Shown here piece after piece: positions 1-9,039 of a stretch of 64,000 nt of DNA. The position numbers were made by a program, and so were the translations under genes. Source of the stretch: Pseudoalteromonas sp. H71 (GTDB lineage Bacteria > Pseudomonadota > Gammaproteobacteria > Enterobacterales > Alteromonadaceae); contig NZ_LODI01000047.1 of assembly GCF_001468485.1 (NCBI RefSeq), positions 55,916-119,915 of the forward strand, in the 5' to 3' direction. The notes beneath the pieces were generated by a model, which was not told the origin of the DNA, ran no database searches, and worked only from the letters and a program-made list of their open reading frames with translations. The first letter of the stretch is position 1. Every line of letters starts with the position of its first letter.

Positions 1-224
1 ACATTGTGGTGACGCTTGTCATTTAATATTTGTTGATAGGTATTATTTACTGCAGTTCTGGAGCCATCAAGGCACTGTAAAAAGTACTTGTTACTAAAGC
101 AAAGCATGCCGGTAACATGTGTTTTTACATTATAGGTACGAGCACTTTGTAAAATATTTTCTATATCTTTAGGCCCAAAGCCGTCTGTAATTTTGCTTGC
201 GTAAATGAGTCGTACAAGAAACAT
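1..224 (-). CDS. BLUF-domain blue-light sensor, N-terminal part (runs off the window)
   Basis: The first 74 codons are present and the gene continues past the left edge. BLUF domains bind FAD and sense blue light. The three flavin-contacting residues are visible: Tyr8 in VRLIYAS, Asn32 in TYNV and Gln50 in YFLQCLDG. These are the same numbers as in the cyanobacterial PixD/Slr1694 family. The usual BLUF landmarks (IL..AR..N, TGML, LDG, Y..I..D.RH) are also there. A strong Shine-Dalgarno (AGGAGG, complement of 231-236) lies 6 bases before the ATG. The metallo-hydrolase gene ends 72 bases upstream on the same strand, so the two may be co-transcribed. Whether an output domain follows cannot be seen. 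Confidence 0.85.
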   Translation of the reverse strand, partial: MFLVRLIYASKITDGFGPKDIENILQSARTYNVKTHVTGMLCFSNKYFLQCLDGSRTAVNNTYQQILNDKRHHN

Positions 225-296
225 ATTATTCCCTCCTGCTTAGTTAATTAAAGATAGTTCAGCAAGGAGTTTATTACTAATTATGTTAGTGACTGA

Positions 297-1388
297 TTAA
301 AGTTTAATAGTCCCACCTTCGTTTAAAATATAAAGCGGCACTGATGATTTCATTGTTTTATGCATGTGTAATAAACGCAGTAAGGCTGAATGACTCGTCC
401 GATCGCCCATTTTCCATGATGAGTTACCATATCCCCAAGGTATCATTACCTTGCAGTTAAGCTCTTGTGCGGCTGTAAGAGCATCTTCTGGTGTAGTATG
501 AACATAACGATACCATTTAGGGTTATCTTCGCTGTAGTACGATGCTATGGGCATTAAACATATGTCTATGCCGCCATAGTTGTGTTGAATATCTTTAAAA
601 TGCTTTGAGTAGCCTGTGTCGCCTGCAAAAAATAAGGTTTTGCCATTTTGCTCAAGTAACCAGCCATTCCATAAGTCTTTATCGTTATCTTCATAAATAA
701 AGGGCACTAATATTCGACTGCTGAAATGATGCGCAGGTAGTGCATGAATAGTTAAATCATCAATTTTAGTTTTTGCATACCACGCCATTTCGCTAATATT
801 AAGCCCTGCATTTGGAAAGTTATCTGCCATGCCTAATGGTGCTAAGTAACGTGGTTTGCTGCCTATTTCTTCTATATCAGATTTATTAAAGTGATCGTAA
901 TGAATATGTGAATACATAACGGCGTCTACGTTTTCGAGTTCAGTTTTGCTTAGCCAGTCACCTGGTTTTCGATAAAAGCCAGAGGCAAGCTTAAATGCTA
1001 AATCAACCGGGGAATCAAACTGCTCTTTTACAGGGTCAAATACGACATGTTGGCCGCTAGGTGTTCGGATCAAAAAACCAGCATGCCCTAACCAACGTAT
1101 ATTAAAGCCAAGGCTTAGATGCGGGTTTAATTGCTCAGCGTTATATGTGCAATTCTCAGCAGTGGTTTCGCATATTACGTTGGGGTGCTTTGGGTAGCAG
1201 TCGGTTTCACACGTAACTGGGTAGGTTTTTTCGCCCATATAGAGATTGTGATAGCGATCTTTACGCTCACCTGATTCATGAATTGGCGTTACGCTGTCTT
1301 GCCCTGCAATAACATTGATATTGTTGTTTGTGCTACAGGCAGCTAAAAAACTTGAGGAAATAAGTAAGCACAGTGTGTGTAATTTCAT
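297..1388 (-). CDS. Metallo-beta-lactamase-fold lipoprotein, NAPE-PLD/UlaG-like
   Basis: This is a 363-residue metallo-hydrolase. The zinc motif HIHYDH (His161, His163, Asp165, His166) sits in the context MYSHIHYDHFN. Later metal ligands are seen at FFAGDTGYS and in the C-terminal HTTPEDA region. The overall layout matches the N-acyl-phosphatidylethanolamine phospholipase D-like family. The start chosen is the ATG at 1388, which gives a lipoprotein signal with lipobox LAAC. A longer frame opens at a TTG at 1430 but would bury the signal peptide. A lipid or phosphodiester substrate at the outer membrane is inference from the family. Activity on N-acyl phospholipids is not shown by the sequence. 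Confidence 0.85.
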   Translation of the reverse strand: MKLHTLCLLISSSFLAACSTNNNINVIAGQDSVTPIHESGERKDRYHNLYMGEKTYPVTCETDCYPKHPNVICETTAENCTYNAEQLNPHLSLGFNIRWLGHAGFLIRTPSGQHVVFDPVKEQFDSPVDLAFKLASGFYRKPGDWLSKTELENVDAVMYSHIHYDHFNKSDIEEIGSKPRYLAPLGMADNFPNAGLNISEMAWYAKTKIDDLTIHALPAHHFSSRILVPFIYEDNDKDLWNGWLLEQNGKTLFFAGDTGYSKHFKDIQHNYGGIDICLMPIASYYSEDNPKWYRYVHTTPEDALTAAQELNCKVMIPWGYGNSSWKMGDRTSHSALLRLLHMHKTMKSSVPLYILNEGGTIKL

Positions 1389-1478
1389 TTCTATTATTTT
1401 TATTGCTTCAATTAGGTAAAAGTTTAACAAACGCTATTTATTAAACAATGTGTTAATCGTAACAAAAAATAATTATAA

Positions 1479-1505
1479 AAAAGCCTGTTAGAGTAACAGG
1501 CTTTT
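1479..1505 (-). terminator. Intrinsic terminator after the DUF2959 gene
   Basis: A perfect 12-base stem, AAAAGCCTGTTA pairing with TAACAGGCTTTT around a GAG loop, is followed on the minus strand by a run of T. It lies 25 bases after the stop codon of the DUF2959 gene. Confidence 0.85.
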
Positions 1506-1530
1506 AGGGGAGCTATATTAAGTAGTATTA

Positions 1531-2184
1531 TTAGGCTTTGTTCATTTGCTCAATAAATTTGTTTGAATCGGCAATTGACTTGTTCATGTCGTTCATCAGT
1601 ATCTGAATATCGCGTTTAAGGTTAGTAAATTCACCTTTTATAGCAGCAACGGCCTGTGCATTTAAATTATGCTTTAAGTACAAAACGTTATCTTTTAGTG
1701 ATGAGAGAACTGGTTCCATTTTACTTTCAGCACTTCGCATAGAGCGAAGAAGCTGATCAAACTGGCGCTTAGTGGCGTTAAGTTTTTTACTGCTTTCGCG
1801 TTTTAACGAAGCGCTTTTGTATTGTTCTAACTCATCGCTCCACTCATCAAACAATGCTTCAGCAACGTCTTCTACTTTATTAATATTGGTAGTAACGTCG
1901 TCTGCGGCTTTAAGGCTTGATTCGTAATCGTCATTGAGTTGGTTGTAAGCATCTTGTAGCTCACCGCCGTCGAAATTAATAAGTGTAGTTAAACGTTCAA
2001 GCGCTGACTGAAACTCTTCTTGAGACTCTTCTTGCGACTCTTTTGTTTCTTCTACGCGGTCAATAAGAATGTCACGTTTGTGAACGCCTACTTTTTCCAT
2101 TGCAGAATAGTAAGCTGATTGACAGCCAGATAATGCTAACGTTAGGGCAAGTATTGATGCGCTTAACAGTGTTTGTTTTTTCAT
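1531..2184 (-). CDS. DUF2959-family lipoprotein
   Basis: The 217-residue protein starts with a lipoprotein signal (lipobox LSGC, Cys21) and is otherwise largely helical, with glutamate- and lysine-rich stretches that look like coiled coil. The segment just after the lipid anchor (YYSAMEKVGVHKRDIL) and the spacing of the rest match the DUF2959 family of gammaproteobacteria, whose function is unknown. It is transcribed divergently from yihY, with an 85-base shared upstream region, and ends in a strong terminator. Location in the periplasm, anchored to a membrane, is inferred from the signal. Confidence 0.85.
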   Translation of the reverse strand: MKKQTLLSASILALTLALSGCQSAYYSAMEKVGVHKRDILIDRVEETKESQEESQEEFQSALERLTTLINFDGGELQDAYNQLNDDYESSLKAADDVTTNINKVEDVAEALFDEWSDELEQYKSASLKRESSKKLNATKRQFDQLLRSMRSAESKMEPVLSSLKDNVLYLKHNLNAQAVAAIKGEFTNLKRDIQILMNDMNKSIADSNKFIEQMNKA

Positions 2185-2269
2185 TTGATTCCCTATTTAC
2201 GTGTAAGTGCTGTAAATTCCGGTGCTGATTGTTATGATAATCAAAACTCGATAAGCACAAGTCAATTGT

Positions 2270-3172
2270 ATGAATGATAAGCTCTCCCATTACAAACAGC
2301 AAGTTAAGTCCTTTATACGCCAGCAACCCGGCTGGTGGATGCAATATATTAACCGTTGTATAGATGATCAAATTACAGTTAATGCTGGTTACCTTGCTTA
2401 CGTAACGCTACTTTCATTAATACCACTTATTGCGGTGGGTGTTGCTATATTTTCAGCGTTTCCGGGGTTTGAATCGACACGCATGGAAATAGAAAGCTTT
2501 TTGTTTACTAACTTTGTACCGACTTCTACGGATGTGATCAGAGAGCATATTAGCTCCTTTGCAGGAAATGCCAATCAAATGACTGCAGTGGGTATAGGTT
2601 TTTTAGCCGCTGTTGCCTTACTTTTAATACGTAATGTAGATGCAACACTTAATCGTATTTGGCGTATTAAGAAAAAGCGCCCGATGATGATTTCATTTGC
2701 AGTGTATTGGATGGTACTGAGTTTAGGCCCCGTGTTACTGGGGGCAAGTATTGGTGTAACTTCGTACATTGTGTCGTTCGTCTCGTTTGCTGATCAAGGT
2801 ATTCCAGGGTTTAGTGGTTTTTTATTAAAATTGCTCCCTTATGGAATTTCGATGATGGGGTTCATCATGCTTTATACCCTAGTGCCTAATACACGCGTAT
2901 CGTTTAAAGCCGCAGTGCCAGGGGCATTATTTGCTGCGCTTTTATTTGAGCTAACAAAAAAAGGGTTTGCACTTTATATTAGCCACTTTCCTTCGTATGA
3001 AGTGATTTATGGTGCAGTAGCCACAATTCCAATTTTATTTGTGTGGGTGTATTTAGCGTGGGTAGTTGTACTTTTGGGCGCCGAATTTACGGCATGTATT
3101 AGCCCAAATGATATTGAGGATACCCCAGAAATAGAACTGGAAGAAGAACCAGAATTAAAGGATATACATTAA
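2270..3172 (+). CDS. yihY: YihY/BrkB-family inner membrane protein
   Basis: The 300-residue integral membrane protein has about six hydrophobic segments. It carries the family signatures NAGYLAYVTLLSLIPL near residue 38 and a C-terminal WVYLAWVVVLLGAEFTA. The family was once called ribonuclease BN by mistake, and its role is still unclear. Its stop codon (3170-3172) is immediately followed by the dtd ATG, so the two are translationally coupled. The order yihY-dtd with a yiiD-like gene close by is also found in Escherichia coli, which supports the identification. The acidic C-terminal tail is probably cytoplasmic. Confidence 0.9.
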   Translation: MNDKLSHYKQQVKSFIRQQPGWWMQYINRCIDDQITVNAGYLAYVTLLSLIPLIAVGVAIFSAFPGFESTRMEIESFLFTNFVPTSTDVIREHISSFAGNANQMTAVGIGFLAAVALLLIRNVDATLNRIWRIKKKRPMMISFAVYWMVLSLGPVLLGASIGVTSYIVSFVSFADQGIPGFSGFLLKLLPYGISMMGFIMLYTLVPNTRVSFKAAVPGALFAALLFELTKKGFALYISHFPSYEVIYGAVATIPILFVWVYLAWVVVLLGAEFTACISPNDIEDTPEIELEEEPELKDIH

Positions 3173-3610
3173 ATGCAAGGGCTAATACAGCGCGTAAAAC
3201 ACGCAAAGGTAGAAGTTAACAACCAAGTAATTGGGCAAGTAGCGCAAGGTATTTTACTTTTGTTAGGTGTTGAAAAAGCAGACGATAAACACGCTGCCGA
3301 TAAGCTTTTACATAAAGTCAGTAATTACCGAATTTTTACCGACGAAAACAACAAAATGAACTTAAGCCTAAAAGATATAGGCGGAGAGTTACTAGTGGTT
3401 TCGCAATTTACATTAGCGGCTGATACCAAAAAAGGAATGCGTCCGAGCTTTTCATCGGCGGCAACCCCAAGCCAAGCTAATGAGTTGTATGAGTATTTTG
3501 TTGACCAAGCCAAAGCGTTAGGAATTAAAGTAGCAACTGGGGAGTTCGGTGCCGATATGCAAGTGAGCTTATGTAACGATGGGCCGGTTACGTTTAACTT
3601 ATCTGTTTAA
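3173..3610 (+). CDS. dtd: D-aminoacyl-tRNA deacylase
   Basis: DTD removes D-amino acids (and glycine) mischarged on tRNA. The 145-residue length is standard. Both active-site motifs are present: VSQFTLAAD near residue 80 and NDGPVTFNL at the C terminus. The start codon directly abuts the yihY stop. The 3' end overlaps the convergent methyltransferase-like gene by four bases (3607-3610). Confidence 0.97.
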   Translation: MQGLIQRVKHAKVEVNNQVIGQVAQGILLLLGVEKADDKHAADKLLHKVSNYRIFTDENNKMNLSLKDIGGELLVVSQFTLAADTKKGMRPSFSSAATPSQANELYEYFVDQAKALGIKVATGEFGADMQVSLCNDGPVTFNLSV

Positions 3611-4320
3611 GGTGTTTGCTTGTGAATCACAACAATATGGTTAACGTACCCCTTAATTTTTTGAGAGTGAATATCACAGCCAAATACATGGCGTAATTGT
3701 TGCTGAAGTTGCTTTAACTGTGAGCTGTGTTGCGATAAAAAATTAATAAAGAGTGTCCCGTTGTTGTTCAGCGCTGAGTAGATTTTTTCATAAAATGCGC
3801 GTTCAAATAAAAAACGGGGTGCATCTATGTGGCTAAACAAATCTAAAATAATCCAATCAATATTTCGGGCAGTATTTAATACCAGCTGCGCGTCAGCGCA
3901 AAGTAAATTCTCATCACTTTTGATTGCAAAAAACTGTGAATAACACGCCAATATTTCTGCGTTTTTTTCAACTGACGTTATATTTACTTGGGGGTATTGG
4001 TTAAGTAAATAGTTGCGAATAGCCCCACCACCTAGCCCAAGTTCAAGCACGTTATTAGGGGGTGAAAGTGTTTGCCATTGTTTAGCCAAATATTGTAAGT
4101 GAGGAAACAACAGAGCTTCAGGGTTTTTGACATCGATAATGGATTGCAACGTATTATTAATTAGCAGCCACCGCAAATTACCATGCTCGCGCACTTGAAT
4201 GTGCTCGCCATTTACGTTGTGCCAATAAAGTAGGACTCCTTCATTTTGGCTGCCTTCAATAAAATGGCTATTAATTAGGCCTGTTGAGGCATCAATATAT
4301 GTGGTCATGATCTTTAGCAT
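3607..4320 (-). CDS. Spermidine-synthase-like (Rossmann methyltransferase-fold) protein
   Basis: The 237-residue protein has a SAM/dcSAM-binding motif, [14 protein letters not shown], near residue 95. Further landmarks are an acidic residue after strand 2 (SVEKN) and a post-motif WIILDLFSH. It belongs to the spermidine-synthase-like superfamily, but the catalytic residues of true spermidine synthases are not obvious. A specific polyamine role should therefore not be assumed. A second possible start is the ATG at 4308; neither has a strong ribosome site. The gene is convergent with dtd and divergent from the GNAT/thioesterase gene. Confidence 0.75.
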   Translation of the reverse strand: MLKIMTTYIDASTGLINSHFIEGSQNEGVLLYWHNVNGEHIQVREHGNLRWLLINNTLQSIIDVKNPEALLFPHLQYLAKQWQTLSPPNNVLELGLGGGAIRNYLLNQYPQVNITSVEKNAEILACYSQFFAIKSDENLLCADAQLVLNTARNIDWIILDLFSHIDAPRFLFERAFYEKIYSALNNNGTLFINFLSQHSSQLKQLQQQLRHVFGCDIHSQKIKGYVNHIVVIHKQTP

Positions 4321-4492
4321 AAACCAGCTTGGTTAAAGCGCAATGTGATTTGTCATTAATTTTTTACGCATTTATAAAGTCTCACCAAAGTCGTATTTGC
4401 AGTTTTTTTAAGATGGAGTATGGTATTTGCCATCAACAGGTTGAGGCCTTTTTAGATTTTTACATGCGGCTTTTACAACAACAGGAGTAAGT

Positions 4493-5386
4493 ATGTTTCA
4501 AGTAAGTACCCCACAAAGTAGCGAAGATTGGCAAGCTTATTATCAATTACGTTGGGAAGTATTACGTGCTCCTTGGGGCGAGCCCAGGGGTTCTGAACAA
4601 GATGATTTAGAGCAGGACGCTGAACACCGGTTTATAAAAAATAAAGAGGGTGAAGTATTAGGGGTGGCTCGATTACATTTTAATAACCATGAGCAAGCTC
4701 AGGTTCGTTATATGGCGGTGGCTGAAGGTAACCGAAATCAGCATATTGGTAGTCGTCTGTTACACGATTTAGAAAAAATAGCATGGACACAAAATGCCGA
4801 TGAACTGGTGTTATTTGCACGCGAACGCGCACTTGAATTTTATAAGCGCCACGGCTACGAATTAAAAGAAAAAGCGCACTTAGCTTACGGTGATGTTCAG
4901 CATTTTAAAATGGTTAAGCAAAAGCCGAGTGAGCCAGGTTGGTTTCGTCATCCTAATTGGACTCAAGTGCTACAAAATATCTGGCGGGAATCAATTCCTA
5001 TTAGTGATGCAATGGGCATTAAAGTAGAAAGTTACACCGATTGGCAATTTACAACCAGCGCTGATTTAGACGCTAATTTAAATTTACATAACACCATGTT
5101 TGCTGGTTCTATTTATAGCTTAGCCACATTAACTGGCTGGGGAGCAACGTATTTGGCGCTCAAAGAAGCGGGGCTTGAAGGTAATATTGTACTGGCTGAT
5201 GCCAATATTAAGTACTTAAAGCCACTCAATACAGATCCGCGCGGTTGTGTCGATTTACAAGCGTGTAAAGGTAAATTAAGCGATTTAGAAGCCGATGGTA
5301 AAACAAGTTATGTGGTACCGGTAACCATTTATGATGGTGACAATGTAGTTGCTGAGTTTGAAGGTGTGTTTGCCGTAAAAAAATAA
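4493..5386 (+). CDS. Fused GNAT acetyltransferase and hotdog thioesterase (YiiD-like)
   Basis: This is a two-domain protein of 297 residues. Residues 1-145 form a GNAT N-acetyltransferase, with the acetyl-CoA loop in VRYMAVAEGNRNQHIGSRLL and the late FYKRHGYE. Residues 155-297 form the YiiD C-terminal hotdog thioesterase-like domain (NLHNTMFAGSIYSLATLTGW, then ANIKYLKPL). The same fusion exists in E. coli YiiD (FabY), which has been linked to fatty-acid initiation through acetyl-ACP. That role here is inference. The start is fixed by a good Shine-Dalgarno (CAGGAG, 8 bases upstream). A bidirectional terminator follows. Confidence 0.88.
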   Translation: MFQVSTPQSSEDWQAYYQLRWEVLRAPWGEPRGSEQDDLEQDAEHRFIKNKEGEVLGVARLHFNNHEQAQVRYMAVAEGNRNQHIGSRLLHDLEKIAWTQNADELVLFARERALEFYKRHGYELKEKAHLAYGDVQHFKMVKQKPSEPGWFRHPNWTQVLQNIWRESIPISDAMGIKVESYTDWQFTTSADLDANLNLHNTMFAGSIYSLATLTGWGATYLALKEAGLEGNIVLADANIKYLKPLNTDPRGCVDLQACKGKLSDLEADGKTSYVVPVTIYDGDNVVAEFEGVFAVKK

Positions 5387-5402
5387 CGAGTAATTTTTAA
5401 TT

Positions 5403-5442
5403 AAAAAAGCCAAGCACTTAATAATTAATGCTTGGCTTTTTT
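5403..5442. terminator. Bidirectional terminator between the GNAT fusion and pldA
   Basis: A 14-base inverted repeat, AAAAAAGCCAAGCA with TGCTTGGCTTTTTT, is flanked by A and T runs on both sides. It can stop transcription of both convergent genes. Confidence 0.9.
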
Positions 5443-5453
5443 ATGCGCTGATT

Positions 5454-6488
5454 TTATAACAAATCGGTTAATAAGATACCCACGCCAATCCGCTCAACAT
5501 CGGCGTTGTAATCAATTAGGCTTTCACCGTAGCCGTTAAAGTATTGCGCGTAGCCACGAACGCGGCCCCACAAAGGAAATGACCAATCAAGCTGAAGTGC
5601 ACCGCGATTGTCTGAGTTTAAATTGTTGCGAGTCATAAAGCTAAATTCATGATCGTGATAACGATACGCACCACTAAATTCAAAATACCCCATGTATTTG
5701 TAAATATCGGGGTTATCGTCACCTTTTGCGTCTAGCAGATCTTCTTTTTCGTCTTCAGCTATGCGGTACCAAGGTTTAAAACTAAAAACAAAGCCTCGGT
5801 TTTCCCAAATGAAATCGGCGTAAATACGGTTCCACGAGCGCGAGTTTGGTTGGCTACGGCCATTTGACTGGTGCGATATACCGAGCACAATAGCCATTTC
5901 ATCGCCCCAGAGTACGTTTTCTGGATCAAGGTAATTCATCCAGAAAATTTCTGGCTCGTAGTTAGTTTCACGAAATGGCGATGAAATTTCCGAGTTATAA
6001 ATTTGCCAATACGATTGCAGGGTAAAGCCAAAATACAATGCTTGGTCTTCGTCAGAGAATTCGTCAAACAAGGGGACCTTGATTGAAAGCTGATATTTAG
6101 CTTCTAAGTTATCGAGTGTATCACCATCTTGTTCGTCTGTGAGCTCGTCAAAACGATCGAACGGGCGATCGTTTGGATGCGATACATATGATAATGGCAA
6201 TATGTAATTACGTTTATGGGGTGTGATTACATTACGATTTTTTTTGCCTACCTCTTCACGTGCTTGGCGTTTATCAAGTGCGGTCAGTTGTTTGTTTTCT
6301 TCCAGTGCAGAGCATTTTTTACGAAGCTCATCGAGTGTTTGCTTGCCATCGCCCCCAATCACTTCATTCAAAATACATTGCTTGACGAGTTCTATGCTGC
6401 TGTCTTGCTCGTTTGTTGGTACTTCGTCTTGCGCAAATGCTGCGGTACTTAGTAAAGCTGAAAGGGTGATCCAGTGGCGCCAGCTCAT
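5454..6488 (-). CDS. pldA: Outer membrane phospholipase A
   Basis: OMPLA is a calcium-dependent outer membrane beta-barrel that hydrolyses acyl chains from surface phospholipids. The 344-residue precursor has a signal peptide of about 19 residues (cleavage after AAFA). The catalytic triad is visible: His206 and Ser208 in ISHQSNGR, and Asn220 in SRSWNRIY. The Ser-to-Asn spacing of 12 equals that of the E. coli enzyme (Ser144/Asn156). The segment between residues 20 and 95 is longer and more charged than in E. coli, with cysteines at about 38 and 59 that could form a disulfide. The gene stands alone, between a bidirectional terminator and its own promoter region. Confidence 0.95.
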   Translation of the reverse strand: MSWRHWITLSALLSTAAFAQDEVPTNEQDSSIELVKQCILNEVIGGDGKQTLDELRKKCSALEENKQLTALDKRQAREEVGKKNRNVITPHKRNYILPLSYVSHPNDRPFDRFDELTDEQDGDTLDNLEAKYQLSIKVPLFDEFSDEDQALYFGFTLQSYWQIYNSEISSPFRETNYEPEIFWMNYLDPENVLWGDEMAIVLGISHQSNGRSQPNSRSWNRIYADFIWENRGFVFSFKPWYRIAEDEKEDLLDAKGDDNPDIYKYMGYFEFSGAYRYHDHEFSFMTRNNLNSDNRGALQLDWSFPLWGRVRGYAQYFNGYGESLIDYNADVERIGVGILLTDLL

Positions 6489-6614
6489 TGTAATTCCTTG
6501 TGAGTATTGGGTAGGTTGTGATTTATTTTATTATAACGCTTTTTACATTAGGTACAGTGAACTTTTACTGAACTGTTTACATTACGTTAAAAGCGGTACT
6601 GATAGATCAAAAGA

Positions 6615-6634
6615 AAAGCGGCCTAAGCCGCTTT
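6615..6634 (-). terminator. Terminator of the lysine-riboswitch operon
   Basis: The hairpin AAAGCGGC/GCCGCTTT with a four-base loop is followed on the minus strand by TCTTTTG. It lies about 70 bases after the stop of the last gene. A second inverted repeat, GTACATTAA (6642-6650) with TTAATGTAC (6660-6668), precedes it in the transcript. Confidence 0.75.
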
Positions 6635-6706
6635 GTCTAATGTACATTAACTTAGGAGATTAATGTACTCTCACGCAATGAGAAGGGTGAGTGATAGCGC
6701 AGTGCG

Positions 6707-7828
6707 CTATAACTCAAATATGTTGGTAAAAAATTTATACAACTCAGTGCCTTGGTTTACGCTTGCCGAGGCAAAGTGCAAAATAGCGATGGCATCGAAA
6801 TCGAGGCTGAGCGTTTGTAGTGGCTGCTCACTCAAGTAGCGCTCCATGCGTAAAACATGTGCAATGGGCTCGCCTGCTTTAATATGCCCACCTAGTGGGG
6901 CTACATATTCAACCATGCCGCCAATAGGGGCGTAGTAAGCAAAGTAGTCATCTAAATGGCATGCGTAGCGGGTTATATTGCTCGGTTTGTGTGGTGCGTC
7001 TACCAATACGTTTTTATGATTTAGGTAACTTAAAATGCTATTTGAATCGTTGAGTGCTTCTTTTAGGTCTATTTTTTCTTGGCTACCTAGCTCAACCGTA
7101 AAGGCTTCTACCTGTACGTTGAATGATCGCCCTTGCGCGCTAAGTGCATCACTTAGGTGCCACCATGGGCAAAAGCTTGCTTCGTCCATGGCGCCATCAA
7201 AGTCGCTTGGGATGAGCAGTATATGTTCAATATTAAAATAACGAGCGCTGTCGGTTGCATACGCTGGGCAATATAAGTGCTTGCTTGAGATAGGCCCTGT
7301 GTGTAAATCGAGTACTATGTCGGCTTGGTGCGCAAGCTTTTGCAAATTAAGCGCAATGCGTTTACCTGTATTGAGTAAATAAGCGGGGCCGTTAAGTTTG
7401 GCATCTATTTCATCAAGCAGGGCTTTTTTAAAGTTACTTTTTAAAGCTGCATCGCCGTACTGGCTATGATCTTTGGCAAACTGGGTGACTAAATCACTAT
7501 TGTAGTGATACATGCGGTTCCAGTTAGTGCCAGTAATCGGGTCGAATCGGCCAAGGGTAAATTCCCCTGATTTTTGGTTACACCCAATAGGGTTAGCATA
7601 AGGTACTAAGGTAATGTCGCCTTTTAAATTGAGCTGTTTTAATTGCTCTAACAGCTGAAAAATAACCGCGTTACCTTGTACTTCAGCGCCGTGCATATTT
7701 GCTTGAATATAAACACTTGGCCCGCTGCCATCGCCTTTTAAGCGATACACAGGAATAGTGAGAGGCAAGCCGTTTGCCACTTCCCCTACTACAATGTTTT
7801 CTTGGCTGATTGGTGTTGTTATGCTCAT
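6707..7828 (-). CDS. Succinylglutamate desuccinylase/aspartoacylase-family (M14-like) zinc hydrolase
   Basis: The 373-residue enzyme belongs to the AstE/AspA family of zinc-dependent amide hydrolases. Its zinc ligands are His46 and Glu49 in NMHGAEVQGN, with a third His in VLDLHTGP near residue 175. Members remove acyl groups from N-acyl amino acids. It is the last gene of the lysine-riboswitch operon and starts five bases after the lysA-like stop. The likely substrate is therefore N-succinyl-diaminopimelate or a related succinylated intermediate, taking the place of the unrelated DapE. That assignment comes from operon context only. It is unlikely to be AstE of arginine catabolism, because the ast genes are 40 kb away. 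Confidence 0.85.
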   Translation of the reverse strand: MSITTPISQENIVVGEVANGLPLTIPVYRLKGDGSGPSVYIQANMHGAEVQGNAVIFQLLEQLKQLNLKGDITLVPYANPIGCNQKSGEFTLGRFDPITGTNWNRMYHYNSDLVTQFAKDHSQYGDAALKSNFKKALLDEIDAKLNGPAYLLNTGKRIALNLQKLAHQADIVLDLHTGPISSKHLYCPAYATDSARYFNIEHILLIPSDFDGAMDEASFCPWWHLSDALSAQGRSFNVQVEAFTVELGSQEKIDLKEALNDSNSILSYLNHKNVLVDAPHKPSNITRYACHLDDYFAYYAPIGGMVEYVAPLGGHIKAGEPIAHVLRMERYLSEQPLQTLSLDFDAIAILHFASASVNQGTELYKFFTNIFEL

Positions 7829-7833
7829 GTTTA

Positions 7834-9039
7834 TTACCTTAAATAGTGGCTGGCATCTTCTGCTTGGCGTACACAGGTGAGCTCACCATTGTGTAACACA
7901 TATTCTGCTGCCAGCTCATGGCATAAAAAATACGGCATGCTTTCGGTAAAACCATAGGCGCCACATTGGCTAAATACCAGCCAGTCTTGCTCGTTTAAAT
8001 CGCTTGGTAAGTTATGCTCGCCTAAGCAATCAAGGGCCGTACATAACGGCCCATATAAGCTCATTGCTTGTTCTGGCGCTGTTGATTCGCGCAGTAACGC
8101 CGCAGGAAAATCTTGGCTTGTAACAGCAGGGCGCAATAAGTGGTTAATACCACCGGTTAAAATAACTTGCTGTTGGCCGTAGTTTTGTTTGCACTCAACG
8201 ACGGGGTTAGCGTAATGACCGCATTCGCCTACAGCGTAACGGCCAAGCTCCATCCATAGCTCGTCTACACCCGCATCTTTTTTAATTTTTGCCAGCGCGG
8301 TGATTAATCCATCCCACTCAAGTGTTGCATCGTTTGGTGTGTAAGGAATACCTAAACCGCCGCCTAAGTCTAAAACTTTAAGGTTTATATTTAAGTTATT
8401 AGCCAAGGTGGTAAGCGGTGCAATCATTTGCGACCACAGCTCGCTTAGCTTTTGCGTGCTAAGCATGTTACCCCACTGAAATATATGTAGGCCATCAAAG
8501 CTAAGGGCTGGGTAATCGGCGGTATTTAGTGCTTGCCATTCATCGCAGCCAAGCCCAAACGGAGTTAGGCTGTCGCCGCCTAGAGGATTTTTTTCACCTT
8601 CAGGCCAGCGTAGTTGCACACGTAATAAAACTTGCAGCTGCGTATTTTGCAGCTGCGCTTGTTGGTTTAACCAACGCACTTGATTGAGGCTTTCGGCAAC
8701 AAATATGCGCACACCGCGATCAATAAAGTGTTTAATTTGTTTAGGGCTCTTTGCAGGCCCTGTGTTGAGCACGCGCTGCGAACTAATACCTTGTGCAAGG
8801 ACTTGTTCAAGTTCACCTTTACTTGCAACGTCAAAGTTAAAGCCTGCGCTATCTAAGCTTTGAATAATCTTAGAAAGCGGGTTCGCTTTTACTGCATACC
8901 AAAGTTTTACATCGGTTTGCGCAACTAAACGCGCAAGGTGTGCGTTTAGTTTATCTAAGTCGTAAACAAAAAAAGGGGTATCAAGTTGCTGTGTAAGCGT
9001 ATTAACAGAGGTTTTGATTGGCGTGCTCAAAAAGCTCAT
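7834..9039 (-). CDS. Diaminopimelate decarboxylase-like fold-type III PLP decarboxylase
   Basis: The 401-residue protein belongs to the ornithine/DAP/arginine decarboxylase group 2. The PLP lysine is Lys51 in WYAVKANP, followed by the family segment FDVASKGELEQVL. A glycine-rich phosphate site (DLGGGLGIPY) and a C-terminal GPLCTALDCLG, in the position of the substrate-side cysteine, are also seen. The classical EPGR motif reads ELGR here (Glu264). It therefore differs from ordinary LysA and may have another carboxylated diamine as substrate. The start ATG overlaps the upstream dapD-like stop (TAATG), so the two are coupled. Within this operon, meso-DAP to lysine is the simplest reading. Confidence 0.8.
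   Translation of the reverse strand: MSFLSTPIKTSVNTLTQQLDTPFFVYDLDKLNAHLARLVAQTDVKLWYAVKANPLSKIIQSLDSAGFNFDVASKGELEQVLAQGISSQRVLNTGPAKSPKQIKHFIDRGVRIFVAESLNQVRWLNQQAQLQNTQLQVLLRVQLRWPEGEKNPLGGDSLTPFGLGCDEWQALNTADYPALSFDGLHIFQWGNMLSTQKLSELWSQMIAPLTTLANNLNINLKVLDLGGGLGIPYTPNDATLEWDGLITALAKIKKDAGVDELWMELGRYAVGECGHYANPVVECKQNYGQQQVILTGGINHLLRPAVTSQDFPAALLRESTAPEQAMSLYGPLCTALDCLGEHNLPSDLNEQDWLVFSQCGAYGFTESMPYFLCHELAAEYVLHNGELTCVRQAEDASHYLR

Noticed and set aside
3607..4320. Spermidine synthase partner of SpeD
   Set aside because: The fold motif is present, but the catalytic residues of SpeE are not evident and it is 48 kb from speD.
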